The position numbers and the translations under genes were made by a program. Below the pieces are notes generated by a model. It had not been told where the DNA came from. It searched no databases and was given only the letters and a program-made list of their open reading frames with translations. A stretch of 64,000 bases of DNA from an uncultured Elusimicrobiales bacterium (lineage in GTDB: Bacteria > Elusimicrobiota > Elusimicrobia > Elusimicrobiales > Elusimicrobiaceae), in the NCBI GenBank assembly GCA_934662565.1, contig CAKUKI010000002.1:124001-188000 (forward strand). Direction: 5' to 3'. Positions 18,666 to 27,390 of this stretch are shown here, in pieces; position 1 is the stretch's first letter; every line of letters begins with the position of its first letter.

Positions 18666-21600
18666 GCCTTATTCAAAAACCGACGCAAGGCGATTACCGC
18701 CGCATTTGGCCTTTGGTTCAGGCCGGCCAGTGGGCGCGTGCGGCCCAAGCGTTAAATATGGACCCGCGGGAAGACCGCCTGAAAGTGCAGCTCTTGCTCG
18801 GCCAAAATATGGTGGTAGAGGCCGGAGCCGGTACAGGCAAAACCACACTTTTAATTGAACGGTTATGTTTGGCTTTGGTGGCGCAAGGCATAGCGGCCGA
18901 AAAGTTGGTCGCACTGACCTTTACGGAAAAAGCCGCCGCGGAAATAAAAAACCGTTTAATTGCCAAATTACAACATTTAATTGCTTGTATTTTGGAACAC
19001 AAGGAAGACGACTCCGGCACGTTGGCGCTTCTTTGGGCGCACTGCTCGGCAGACCCCCAAGATGAAAACGCCCGCAAAAAAGCGGAGCAGGAAATGCTGG
19101 CGCGCATGGAAGATGCGTTGGCCCATTTGGACCGCAGTGCTATTGGTACGATTCATAGCTTTTGCGGGGATATTTTGCGGGCCTATCCGCTGGAGGCGGG
19201 GCTGGCCCCCAACGCGCAAATAGACCAAGGCGCGCGGGCAAAACGCTTGTTTGAAGCCAAATGGAATACGTTTTTAGATAAAGAACTGGGCGTACAGGCC
19301 CCGCGTGCGAAGGCTTGGAAAACGGTACTGCAAAAAATCTCTTTAGATGATATTAAAAGTTTTGCTTACGAACTATGCAAAGGCAAAATAGATACGTATG
19401 ATTATTTTTCCCACGCGGATTTGTTAGCTAAGTATTGTTTGGAAAAAGCGGCACGGGCCGAGGCGCTTTCCACGGCGTTTATGGCGGGGGTCAAAAAGCC
19501 GCGCAAAGTGGAAAAAGCGCTAACGTGTGCCGCCGCCCAACTGCGCCGCACGGCGCTTTATTTGCAAGGGAAACCCACCGGTGCAGCGCCGGAAGAATTA
19601 ACCTCCTTGGGTACCATGCCTAAAGGGTGGGACGAAGACGCTTATGCGGAAGCGGCGGAAATTTGTGCTTTTTCCGCCAAATCCACGCCGGAAGAACAGG
19701 ATTTGTTCAGAATGGTGGTGGAACTAACGGCGGATTTGGTGCAAGACGTCCGCTCCGGCGCGCAGGAAGCCGGCATTTTAAGTTTTGATGACCTGATTAT
19801 CAAAACCCGCAATCTGTTGCAAAACAACTTAAAAGTGCGCCGCCAGTTAAAAGAACAGTTTGATGCATTGTTTGTGGACGAATTCCAAGATACGGACCCC
19901 GCACAGGGGGAAATGTTTTTGTTTCTGGCGGAAGAAAAACAAGGCGCGGCCACCCGCTGGCAAGACGTGCGCTTGGCCGGCGGCAAATTATTTGTGGTGG
20001 GGGACCCCAAGCAATCCATTTACCGTTTCCGCGGGGCGGATATTACGGCCTATGAATTATTTACGGACCTGATTTTGCACCAAGGCGGGCAGAAATGCTT
20101 TTTACAGCAGAACTTCCGCAGTGAGGCGGAAATTGTGGACGTAGCCAACGCCGTGTGTGGCAGTGTTATGAAGGCGGAAACTTCTTTCCAGCCGGAATAT
20201 GTGCCTATTTTTACAGGCAAAACCAACCGCAATAACGCGGTGGAAATTGCCGCTATGATGCCCCCGCAAGAATTGTCCGGCAACCAAAAGCCGGCAGATG
20301 TGCTGCGCCATAATCAAGCCCAGTTTGTAGCCGATTGGCTGCGCCGCCAAGTGGGGGTAATGACGCTTCCCAACGGCAAAAAATTAACCTATGGGGATGT
20401 GGCCCTTTTGTCCCAAGCGTCCACCGCGCAGGATTATTATATGAATGCGTTGCTCCGCGCGGGAATTGCGTTTAATGTAGAAGCAGATAAAAATTTTAAC
20501 ACCAATCAAGAAATTCACGACTTCTTAAACTTCTTGCGCGTGGTGGAGGACCCCACGGATAAAATTGCGTTGAGCGGCGTTTTGCGCGGGCCGTTGGGCG
20601 GGTTTACGGACGAAGAACTTTACACATTCGCCCGCCGAAACGAACTATCTCCGTTTGCCACGGTGCAAGACGAGCGGCTGGCTGAATTTTATGCCCTTGT
20701 GCGCAAATTTATCAACCGCGCCGGACGAATGCCGCTTAAAGAGCTTTTGCGTGCCGTGCGGGAAGAAACCTTTTTGCCGGAGCTTTGCGCCATGGCCTAT
20801 GACGGCGAGCGGAGCCTTTCTAACTTAACTAAACTGTGTGCGCTGGCGGAGGGGTACGCCGCCGAGGCGCCTTCCACCTTGGGGCAGTTTTTGTCCGTTG
20901 CCCAGCAATTAATGGAAGAACAACCCGATTTATTAAAAGGAACCGTTAGCGAAGAATCCTTAAATGCCGTTTCCGTCATGACGGTGCATAAATCCAAGGG
21001 GTTGGAATTTCCCGTAGTGATTTTTACGGATATTTCCCGCGAATCACGGGAAAATCCGGATAAGCGCCCCCAGCATATTTATTCTTGGCAATACAATATG
21101 CACGGCTTGCGTATCGGCAAGGTGTGTGACGTAAAACTGGCCTTTTTGGAAGACGAACAAAAAAAGCATGCCCGTTGCGAAGAACTGCGCATTTTGTATG
21201 TGGCTCTGACGCGCGCCAAGGCTAAATTATTGGTGGTGGGCAATTTGGGTAAAAATAAAAAAACATTGGCGGAATCTTTTATAACGGCGGGGCTGTATCC
21301 GCCCTTGCCCGAAGCAGATGCTCTCCCGCAAACCTTGCCCCAAAAAATTGTAAAAGGGGATTTAACGGTGCCGTTGCATTATGTACAATATCGGGACCCG
21401 TCCTCTTTTATTTACACCACCGTTCCTTCCCCCGTGCAAGAACAGGACAATATGGAGCTGGCGGATTGGCAGCCTGTTTTTGCCGCCCGTCAGGCGCGTT
21501 ATCAGGCGGCTTTGAATACGCCGGTGCTTACGCCCAGCACTCCGGCACCGCAAAGCTCCGGCCCAGAGCGCGCGCAAGCGTTGGCCTTGGGCACGTTGGT

Positions 21601-22039
21601 ACACAAGGCGCTGGAACTGTATTTGGCGGACGAATCCCGCAGTTTACCCCGCGCCTTAAACCGCGCTTTTGCGTTGGAACAAGCGGACGAATCTTTGCGG
21701 CAGCAAGCCACCCAACTGGCCCAAAGTTTTGTGCAGAGCAAAACCTTTGCGCCGTTTTTGCAGGCTAAATTACTGGCGTGCGAAATGCCGTTTTCGCTGG
21801 TGGCGGAAAACGGACAGGTGGTATCGGGCGAAATAGACGCCGTGGCCCAAACCCCGCAAGGGCTTTGGATTGCCGATTACAAGACCGACCGCTTGGAGGG
21901 GGAAACACCGGCACAGGCGGCGGAAAAATACCGCGCCCAACTGGACGTGTACCGTCAGGCCGCCCAAAAGATTTTTGGCGTAAAAAATGTGCGTTGCAGC
22001 GTGTTTTTTGTGCGGGAGTTTGCGGCGGTGGATTTATAA
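18662..22039 (+). CDS. addA: AddA helicase-nuclease subunit
   Basis: A 1125-residue SF1A helicase of the AddAB/RexAB complex. Walker A is EAGAGTGKTTLL near residue 55, followed by ALTFTEKAAAEIKNRL (motif Ia), LFVDEFQDTDPAQ (motif II), GDPKQSIYRFRGAD (motif III) and VMTVHKSKGLEFPVV. The C-terminal nuclease domain has GEIDAVA, IADYKTDRL and YRAQLDVYRQAA. The ATG at 18662 forms an ATGA overlap with addB and has GGAGG six bases upstream. With addB it supplies recombination ends for RecA; Chi control cannot be judged. Confidence 0.94.
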   Translation: MSLIQKPTQGDYRRIWPLVQAGQWARAAQALNMDPREDRLKVQLLLGQNMVVEAGAGTGKTTLLIERLCLALVAQGIAAEKLVALTFTEKAAAEIKNRLIAKLQHLIACILEHKEDDSGTLALLWAHCSADPQDENARKKAEQEMLARMEDALAHLDRSAIGTIHSFCGDILRAYPLEAGLAPNAQIDQGARAKRLFEAKWNTFLDKELGVQAPRAKAWKTVLQKISLDDIKSFAYELCKGKIDTYDYFSHADLLAKYCLEKAARAEALSTAFMAGVKKPRKVEKALTCAAAQLRRTALYLQGKPTGAAPEELTSLGTMPKGWDEDAYAEAAEICAFSAKSTPEEQDLFRMVVELTADLVQDVRSGAQEAGILSFDDLIIKTRNLLQNNLKVRRQLKEQFDALFVDEFQDTDPAQGEMFLFLAEEKQGAATRWQDVRLAGGKLFVVGDPKQSIYRFRGADITAYELFTDLILHQGGQKCFLQQNFRSEAEIVDVANAVCGSVMKAETSFQPEYVPIFTGKTNRNNAVEIAAMMPPQELSGNQKPADVLRHNQAQFVADWLRRQVGVMTLPNGKKLTYGDVALLSQASTAQDYYMNALLRAGIAFNVEADKNFNTNQEIHDFLNFLRVVEDPTDKIALSGVLRGPLGGFTDEELYTFARRNELSPFATVQDERLAEFYALVRKFINRAGRMPLKELLRAVREETFLPELCAMAYDGERSLSNLTKLCALAEGYAAEAPSTLGQFLSVAQQLMEEQPDLLKGTVSEESLNAVSVMTVHKSKGLEFPVVIFTDISRESRENPDKRPQHIYSWQYNMHGLRIGKVCDVKLAFLEDEQKKHARCEELRILYVALTRAKAKLLVVGNLGKNKKTLAESFITAGLYPPLPEADALPQTLPQKIVKGDLTVPLHYVQYRDPSSFIYTTVPSPVQEQDNMELADWQPVFAARQARYQAALNTPVLTPSTPAPQSSGPERAQALALGTLVHKALELYLADESRSLPRALNRAFALEQADESLRQQATQLAQSFVQSKTFAPFLQAKLLACEMPFSLVAENGQVVSGEIDAVAQTPQGLWIADYKTDRLEGETPAQAAEKYRAQLDVYRQAAQKIFGVKNVRCSVFFVREFAAVDL

Positions 22040-22076
22040 AAGCTAAAATATACTTAAATTTTGTGGAGGTTGTACC

Positions 22077-22379
22077 ATGTTTGAAAAATTAGGACAATTA
22101 AAAGATTTATGGAAACTCAAAAGCCAAATGGAAGAATTAAAAAAACGTTTGGACGGTATGGTGGTTAAGGTGGAAGGCCCTAAACACTGGGTGGAAATTA
22201 CCATTTCCGGCTCGCAGGAAATCAAAGAAGTAAAAATTTTTGATATTGCCAAAGAGGCCACCGCGGCCGAATTGGGCGAAGAAATTAAAGCCGCCGTTAA
22301 TAAAGCCGTGCGCGATTCCCAAGCTATGGCGGCCCAAGCTATGGGCGGTATGGCCGGCTTGAATATGCCGCAGGCGTAA
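22077..22379 (+). CDS. ybaB: YbaB/EbfC nucleoid-associated protein
   Basis: A 100-residue DNA-binding protein of the YbaB/EbfC family. It has the typical N-terminal helix rich in Lys/Glu (KLKSQMEELKKRLDGM), a central strand region with VEITISGSQEIKEVKI, and a C-terminal helix ending with Met/Ala/Gly-rich residues. GGAGG precedes the ATG. In many genomes ybaB lies beside dnaX and recR and is linked to recombination; here it follows addAB. Confidence 0.9.
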   Translation: MFEKLGQLKDLWKLKSQMEELKKRLDGMVVKVEGPKHWVEITISGSQEIKEVKIFDIAKEATAAELGEEIKAAVNKAVRDSQAMAAQAMGGMAGLNMPQA

Positions 22380-22416
22380 AGCCCATGCGCCCCGCTTTGG
22401 GAAAGGAAACCTCCTT

Positions 22417-23358
22417 GTGACTTTAACAGATACCCCGCTTTGCGCGGGGTTTATGCGTCTATCCCGCTTGGGGCTGGGTACTTGGGCTTTTGGCGGGGGG
22501 ACTGATTGGGGGCCCGCAGAGGACGGGGACTCTTTGTCTGCCGTGTCCGCCGCGTTAGACGGCGGAATAAATTGGTTTGACTCCGCCCCTGTTTATGGGG
22601 ACGGCCACGCCGAAGAAGTGCTGGGCCGCGCCTTACAAGGCCGGCGGGATAAAGCCTTTATTGCCACCAAATGCGGGTTGGTGCGTTTTGCCAAAGGGAT
22701 TAACCACTGGCTCAAGCCGGCTTCCGTCCGGCAAGAGTTGGAAAACTCCCTGCGCCGTTTGCGTACGGATTATATTGATTTGTACCAAATCCACTGGCCG
22801 GACCCGTCCACTCCATTGGCCGATACCTTAAAAGAGCTGGTGCGTTTGCGGCAAGAGGGAAAAATCCGCTTTATCGGGGTGTGTAATTTTCCTTTGGAAC
22901 TTTTGCGGGAAGCCTGTTCTTTGGCTCCCATTACCACTGTGCAAGGGCCGTATAGCCTGTTGGATACGGCCAAAGCCAAGGCCGTGTTGCCGTTCTGCCA
23001 AGCCGAAAAGCTGTTTTTTATAGCGTATGGAGCGCTGGCGGGGGGAATTTTAACCGGCAAATACAAAAAAATGCCCAATATCCGCAGGGCCGATGCGCGC
23101 AGTTATTTTTACCGTTTTTATAAAGGGGAAACTTTTACCGATTATTCTTGCCCTGTGGTGGAGCGGGTGCGCCAAGTGGCCGCGCAACAGGGGGTTTGTC
23201 CGTCCGCGGTGGCACTGGCGTATGTGCTGGCCCAAGCGGGGGTAAAAAGCGTACTTTGCGGGGCGCGCGGGGCAGCCCAAATGGCGGAAAATTTAACCGC
23301 GCTACAGGTGCGGCTCACCCCGCAGGATATTGCATATTTGGAGGGCGTATGCCGTTAA
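22417..23358 (+). CDS. Aldo/keto reductase
   Basis: A 313-residue NAD(P)H-dependent oxidoreductase with the TIM-barrel fold. It shows SRLGLGTWAFGGG, NWFDSAPVYGDGHAEEVLG (catalytic Asp and Tyr), FIATKCG with the catalytic Lys, and YIDLYQIHWPDP with the active-site His. A GTG at 22417 is taken as the start because the first barrel strand would otherwise be short; an ATG at 22453 is possible, and a hairpin (ACCCCGC/GCGGGGT) lies between the two. Its end overlaps the radical SAM gene by ten bases. The substrate is unknown. Confidence 0.87.
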   Translation: MTLTDTPLCAGFMRLSRLGLGTWAFGGGTDWGPAEDGDSLSAVSAALDGGINWFDSAPVYGDGHAEEVLGRALQGRRDKAFIATKCGLVRFAKGINHWLKPASVRQELENSLRRLRTDYIDLYQIHWPDPSTPLADTLKELVRLRQEGKIRFIGVCNFPLELLREACSLAPITTVQGPYSLLDTAKAKAVLPFCQAEKLFFIAYGALAGGILTGKYKKMPNIRRADARSYFYRFYKGETFTDYSCPVVERVRQVAAQQGVCPSAVALAYVLAQAGVKSVLCGARGAAQMAENLTALQVRLTPQDIAYLEGVCR

Positions 23359-24647
23359 ACACCATAGAAACTTACTTACAGCAGCTTTTGCCCGCTTTGG
23401 GCGTGAATAAAATGCGGGAAATCACCCGCCTGGTTTATGAAATTACCAAGCGCGACGGCATAACGCCCGCGCAGTTATTTCCGGCGGGAAAGAAATGGAA
23501 TTTTGAAAATGCCAAAACTTTTTTATTAAAAAAACGCTATCCGGTCAATTTTGCCACCGCCGCGCGCAGCCAGTTTTATTTGCCTAAACTGGAACTGGAC
23601 CCCGCCCAGCGGGCCGATTTAACCCCGCGGCCGTTTTATCCCAAAACGGTGTATATAGAAGACAGCGTAAAAGAAAGCGAGCTGGCCGCGCGGGTGCGGG
23701 CCTTGTTCCCGCAGGCGCAGTTTAAGGCGACCGACGGCAAAACGCATGTCGGAAGCCCGAATTTTTCCAAACGGCTGGAAACACTGCTTATCCACCGCGA
23801 AAAGTATGATTTTCTAAAGCCTTGCCCGTGCAGTTGTGCGGCGGCAGGGTGCGGATATAATTTAATCAATTTGGGTTTTGGCTGCCGCTTTGAATGTGAG
23901 TATTGTTTTTTACAACAGTACCAAAATTTGCACGCGGTGCTGCTGCCGGCCAATGTGGACGAGTTTTTGGCTAAAATAGATACGGCGCATTTTAATAAGG
24001 GGCCGTTTGACCGCCCGCGCATAGGCAGTGGGGAATTTACGGATTCTTTAGTGTTTGACTCCATTACCCAATATAGCCAAAAAATTGTGCCGTTTTTCCG
24101 CGCGCGGCCGCATTTGCAGTTTGAGTTCAAAACCAAAAGCGTTTGTATAGACGGTTTGTTGAATGCGGGCGGGGCGGAAAATGTGGTGGTTTCGTGGTCG
24201 GTCAATTCGTCCAAAATTACGGGGGAAGCGGAACATTTTACGCCGGATTTATTCGCGCGTTTGCAAGCCGCCTGCCAAGTGGCGCGGGCCGGATACCGCT
24301 TGGGGTTTCACTTTGACCCTGTGATTATTTACGACGGCTATCAGGCCGATTATGCCCGCACCGTACAGGAAATGGCGGACACACTTCCGCACGAAAAAAT
24401 TGCTTGGATTAGCGTGGGTACGTTGCGTTTTAGTCGGGAGCTTAAAAAAATGATAGAAACCCGCTTTGTAAACAACACCATTTTGGACGGGGAATTTTTG
24501 CTGGATTTTGACGGCAAAATGCGCTATGCGGATGCACAGCGGTTGGAAGTGTACCGCTTTTTGGTGCCTTTACTGCGTAAGGCGTTCCCAAAAACAGTAG
24601 TGTATTTGTGTATGGAGGACCCGCAAATAGTAAAAGCTATTCAATAA
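23349..24647 (+). CDS. SPL-family radical SAM protein (spore photoproduct lyase-like)
   Basis: A 432-residue protein with the radical SAM cluster CRFECEYC at Cys179, Cys183 and Cys186, embedded in NLGFGCRFECEYCFLQQY. A second Cys-rich stretch, CPCSCAAAGCGY, precedes it by about ten residues. The C-terminal half includes GSGEFTDSL, VSWSVNSS and GFHFDPVIIYDGY, typical of the spore photoproduct lyase family. True lyases repair UV lesions in spores; no sporulation genes are here, so DNA repair or another radical reaction is only a guess. The ATG lies inside the end of the preceding gene. Confidence 0.82.
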   Translation: MPLNTIETYLQQLLPALGVNKMREITRLVYEITKRDGITPAQLFPAGKKWNFENAKTFLLKKRYPVNFATAARSQFYLPKLELDPAQRADLTPRPFYPKTVYIEDSVKESELAARVRALFPQAQFKATDGKTHVGSPNFSKRLETLLIHREKYDFLKPCPCSCAAAGCGYNLINLGFGCRFECEYCFLQQYQNLHAVLLPANVDEFLAKIDTAHFNKGPFDRPRIGSGEFTDSLVFDSITQYSQKIVPFFRARPHLQFEFKTKSVCIDGLLNAGGAENVVVSWSVNSSKITGEAEHFTPDLFARLQAACQVARAGYRLGFHFDPVIIYDGYQADYARTVQEMADTLPHEKIAWISVGTLRFSRELKKMIETRFVNNTILDGEFLLDFDGKMRYADAQRLEVYRFLVPLLRKAFPKTVVYLCMEDPQIVKAIQ

Positions 24648-24677
24648 CGGCATTTGGTAAGCTGGGTTTTTAATGCG

Positions 24678-24706
24678 CGGGGAACAAAATAACATTTTGT
24701 TCCCCG
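24678..24706 (+). terminator. Intrinsic terminator after the radical SAM gene
   Basis: CGGGGAACAAAAT pairs with ATTTTGTTCCCCG around a 2-3 base loop, 30 bases after the stop codon. The tail is TTCGCATTTC, with a modest T content. Confidence 0.75.
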
Positions 24707-24720
24707 TTCGCATTTCATGG

Positions 24721-24834
24721 GCATACCATTTTCCAAATTTAAGCCCTTTTGTGCCGCCTTTAGGCTTGGAGCCCTTGCAGGCTACCGCGCCTAAACTAGC
24801 GGCGCAAAATCATCTTAAATTTGAAAAATCATGC
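24721..24834. repeat. Long imperfect palindrome A
   Basis: Two arms of about 45 bases (24721-24765 and 24789-24834) are inverted copies with a few mismatches; shared blocks include CAAATTTAAG/CTTAAATTTG and TTTAGGC/GCCTAAA. The 23-base centre contains a small AGCC/GGCT stem and the word GCTACCGCGC. The 480 bases between the terminator and the pilin gene hold this element and then A-rich DNA in which no gene can be supported. Confidence 0.6.
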
Positions 24835-25118
24835 TACAAACAATAATTCTTGTACTAGCACGAACGGCAACGCTAAGGAAGAACAGCAACGACAAACGGC
24901 GAACAACAACGGCAAGACGACAATAACAAAACAACAAAAAACAAACGGAAAAAGCACAAAATACACACTGTTTAATTGGTTGGCTCGGCGGGGAAATGTA
25001 AAAATAAGTAAAAATCAATAAAAAATAAACATCCGCGGAAAAAGTTTTTTAGGAAAAATTATCCTTAAAATATGGGGGCTTTGCCTGCCGTGGTTTAATA
25101 GGGGTTGTTTTGTTTTTT

Positions 25119-25159
25119 TTTTTTGATAAATTTTGTTATAAGCAAAATTTATCAAAAAA
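25119..25159 (+). promoter_or_regulatory. 17-bp perfect leader hairpin upstream of the prepilin gene
   Basis: TTTTTTGATAAATTTTG (25119-25135) pairs completely with CAAAATTTATCAAAAAA (25143-25159) around the loop TTATAAG. The stem ends two bases before the GAGG ribosome site at 25161, so it may stabilise the pilin mRNA or control access of ribosomes. Confidence 0.7.
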
Positions 25160-25170
25160 TGAGGTTTTAC

Positions 25171-25737
25171 ATGAAAAACGCAAATGTGAGCCGTTTAGGC
25201 GGCTTTACGCTGATTGAATTATTAGTCGTCGTACTCATTATCGGCATTTTGGCCGCTATGGCTATGCCGCAATATTTTAAGGCCGTGGAACGCTCCCGCA
25301 TGACAGAAGCCATTACAATAATGGATAGCGTTGCTAAAGCCCAACGCCGTAAGTTTTTGCAAACAAATCACTATGCAAGTAAATTTGAGGGTTTAGATGT
25401 TTCCCCCAAGGGAGCAAAGGGGAACCGATATTTTACCAAAGGGGACCCTCAAACCGGGGCCGGCGGAAATGGGTTTAGGATATCGATTGGTGGTCCCAGA
25501 ATTTTTAATCTCGCTAATGTGTCGGCGGGTCGTGTGTTTGATGGAAACGAGAACCACCGTTCATTGCAATACCAATATCGGTTGAGCCGCAAGTATCAGA
25601 GTGATAATGTCGATTGCTATGGATGGAATGCCGCCGGGCGCGAATTATGTGCGGAATTTTGCGGAATTGATACGCCTGTGACGCAGTGTTGTGATGACGG
25701 CACGAAGAGCTATTGCCCTTTTCCCACTAACAACTAA
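25171..25737 (+). CDS. Type IV prepilin (major-pilin type)
   Basis: A 188-residue class III signal protein. The short leader MKNANVSRLGG is followed by FTLIELLVVVLIIGILAAMA, with cleavage expected after GG and Glu at mature position 5. The C-terminal domain ends in a Cys-rich segment with eight or so cysteines (for example LCAEFCG and QCCDD), likely disulfide-bonded. GAGG six bases before the ATG fixes the start. The processing peptidase is encoded at 41851. It stands alone between terminators, as expected for an abundantly made subunit. Confidence 0.92.
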   Translation: MKNANVSRLGGFTLIELLVVVLIIGILAAMAMPQYFKAVERSRMTEAITIMDSVAKAQRRKFLQTNHYASKFEGLDVSPKGAKGNRYFTKGDPQTGAGGNGFRISIGGPRIFNLANVSAGRVFDGNENHRSLQYQYRLSRKYQSDNVDCYGWNAAGRELCAEFCGIDTPVTQCCDDGTKSYCPFPTNN

Positions 25738-25786
25738 TCTGTCCGCGTTCCGCGCGCGTTATCATGCCGTTTAGCACACTTTTACA

Positions 25787-25808
25787 CCCCGCCCAAGGCG
25801 GGGGTTTT
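25787..25808 (+). terminator. Intrinsic terminator of the prepilin gene
   Basis: CCCCGCC, loop CAA, GGCGGGG, then GTTTTT, 50 bases after the stop codon. Confidence 0.9.
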
Positions 25809-25830
25809 TATGGGGTTGCACCCCTTACCC

Positions 25831-25987
25831 GCCTTACTTTTTTTCATTGCAAAAAAAGTAAGCAAAAAAGCTAGCACCCCGCGAAGCCATAAAATTTATT
25901 TTTATACGGGCATTTTACAACTCCCTACGGTCGGACAAGTAAAATGCCTTTATAACTCCGTTAAAAATAAATTTTATAGACGGCTTC
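25831..25987. repeat. Palindrome cluster B
   Basis: First a hairpin TTACTTTTTTT/AAAAAAAGTAA (about 25834-25861). Then a long imperfect inverted repeat: arm 25884-25918 pairs with 25939-25987, with shared blocks ATAAAATTTATTTTTA and GGCATTTTAC. The apex at 25919-25938 is AACTCCCTACGGTCGGACAA. The remaining ~100 bases to the next gene are purine-rich, and no gene can be supported in them. Confidence 0.6.
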
Positions 25988-26093
25988 AAAGGGGCGCGAA
26001 AACAACAACGGCAAACAACCAGAGTAAAAAGGAAGAAAGGCGTTTGGCGCGCACGGAGGAAAAATCCGCACGAAAGCGGGGGGATTTTGAAAA

Positions 26094-27230
26094 TTAATTT
26101 TTCGGTTCGGTGGGTTGCGTTTGGGGCGCGGGTAAGTCCGGCGCTTTTTGGGCGGTTGTTTCGGCCGCTTGGTTGGCATTTTCTTGCCGAGTGGCAGTTT
26201 CGGCCGTTTGGGGGGTATTCCCTTGCTGGGCGGCTATTGTGTTTTGTGCGGTCGTTTCGTCCGAGGCTTGCGGGGCCGTTTCGGCGGGAGTTTCCGGGGT
26301 GCTGTTAGCAAGGGGCGCTTTGTCCGTTTCGGCCTTAGCTTGCTCCGTTTCTTGCGCCGTAGCGGTTTGCGGTTTTTCGGCATCTTTCGGCGCATTTACT
26401 GCGGCGGTTTTTAACTTGGGCGTGGCGGCGGTTTCCGTTGCTACAGACTCTTGCGCCGTTTTTGCCGTGGGCGCGTCCGATAGGGGTTCGGCAGAAGTTT
26501 CTGCCTGAGTTTCTACTGTGCTATTCGTAGGAACGGCTTTTGTAGTTTCTGCCGTGGCTTGCTCCATATTTTGCAAAACGGCATCTTGCGGCGTTTCCGC
26601 GGGGGCGGCTTTCGGTTCAGCCGGCAAGGCCGTTTGGGTTGCGACTGCTTGCGCCTGTTGCGCCTTTTTAGCGGGTGCTTTTTCCGCCGCTTGTTTGGGC
26701 GCGGCCGTTTTGGCCGGGGCTATATTTTTAGCGGGAATTTCAGCCTGTTTGGCGGGGGGTTCCGCCGGTTTAGTGGGTTTCTCAGCTACTTTTTCTTCCT
26801 GCGGTTGCGGGAAGTAATCTTGCGCCATTTTTTCCACCCGTTTGAGCGCGGCGGAATAATCCGCACTGGCTTGCGCAAAGCGGGAAGTGACTGCGGTTCC
26901 GGGGGTGTTTTTGGCTATTTCCAACTCATAGCGGGCTTTTTTAAGGTCAAAATCTTGGCGGGCCCAAAATAAATCAATTTGGTGAATTAAGCGTTCTTTT
27001 TCCTCTCCTACCACTACCGGACAGGAGTTGAGGGCGTCATTCAAAATGCGCAAATTGCGTTGGGCAACATCTAGGGTGGCGGCGGCAATAGCCGGATGGG
27101 CGGACTGTGCATCCGGTACGGAAATAGCGGCCGCTACGCTGGAATTGCGTTCGGGCAGATAAATGTTGCCCACCAGCATGCCGCCCACAAATACTAAAGC
27201 CAATGTAAATAAATATAAAATATAGCGCAT
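26094..27230 (-). CDS. Membrane-anchored protein with long Pro/Thr/Ala/Glu-rich periplasmic tail
   Basis: A 378-residue protein not assigned to a known family. Residues 4-26 form an uncleaved signal anchor (ILYLFTLALVFVGGMLVGNI). A helical, Arg/Glu-rich segment follows to about residue 140. From about 145 to the end it is low complexity, made of K, A, P, T, E and Q (repeats like AETT, AKTA, TPQTA). The shape suggests a cell-wall-spanning stalk or linker. It is a single gene on the minus strand between palindrome B and the receiver-like protein, with no assignable catalytic motif. Confidence 0.7.
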   Translation of the reverse strand: MRYILYLFTLALVFVGGMLVGNIYLPERNSSVAAAISVPDAQSAHPAIAAATLDVAQRNLRILNDALNSCPVVVGEEKERLIHQIDLFWARQDFDLKKARYELEIAKNTPGTAVTSRFAQASADYSAALKRVEKMAQDYFPQPQEEKVAEKPTKPAEPPAKQAEIPAKNIAPAKTAAPKQAAEKAPAKKAQQAQAVATQTALPAEPKAAPAETPQDAVLQNMEQATAETTKAVPTNSTVETQAETSAEPLSDAPTAKTAQESVATETAATPKLKTAAVNAPKDAEKPQTATAQETEQAKAETDKAPLANSTPETPAETAPQASDETTAQNTIAAQQGNTPQTAETATRQENANQAAETTAQKAPDLPAPQTQPTEPKN

Positions 27231-27349
27231 AAGAACCCTTGTGTATATTTTAGCAAAAAGCAGGCAAGGGGAACGGATAAAGTTTTACCGTTTTGGCGGG
27301 AGAGCTTTGCTGTACCCGTTAAAATGTTTTTTCCGGCGGGTAAAATAAA

Positions 27350-27372
27350 AACGCCGCCTTGCGGGCGGCGTT
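27350..27372 (-). terminator. Intrinsic terminator of the exported receiver-like gene
   Basis: AACGCCGCC, loop TTGC(G), GGCGGCGTT; on the minus strand it is followed by TTTATTTTA. Confidence 0.85.
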
Positions 27373-27390
27373 CAAAATAGTTGGCGCAAC

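Noticed and set aside
23148..23348. N-terminal extension of the radical SAM protein
   Set aside because: The first 67 codons are read out of frame through the aldo/keto reductase gene; the ATG at 23349 gives the expected family N-terminus.
24821..25021. 66-codon Asn/Thr/Lys-rich reading frame before the prepilin
   Set aside because: The composition only mirrors A-rich DNA, it starts inside a palindrome arm, and no ribosome site is present.
25060..25118. Sigma54 promoter before the prepilin
   Set aside because: The GG and GC elements around GGGGGCTTTGCC do not match the required spacing and sequence well enough.
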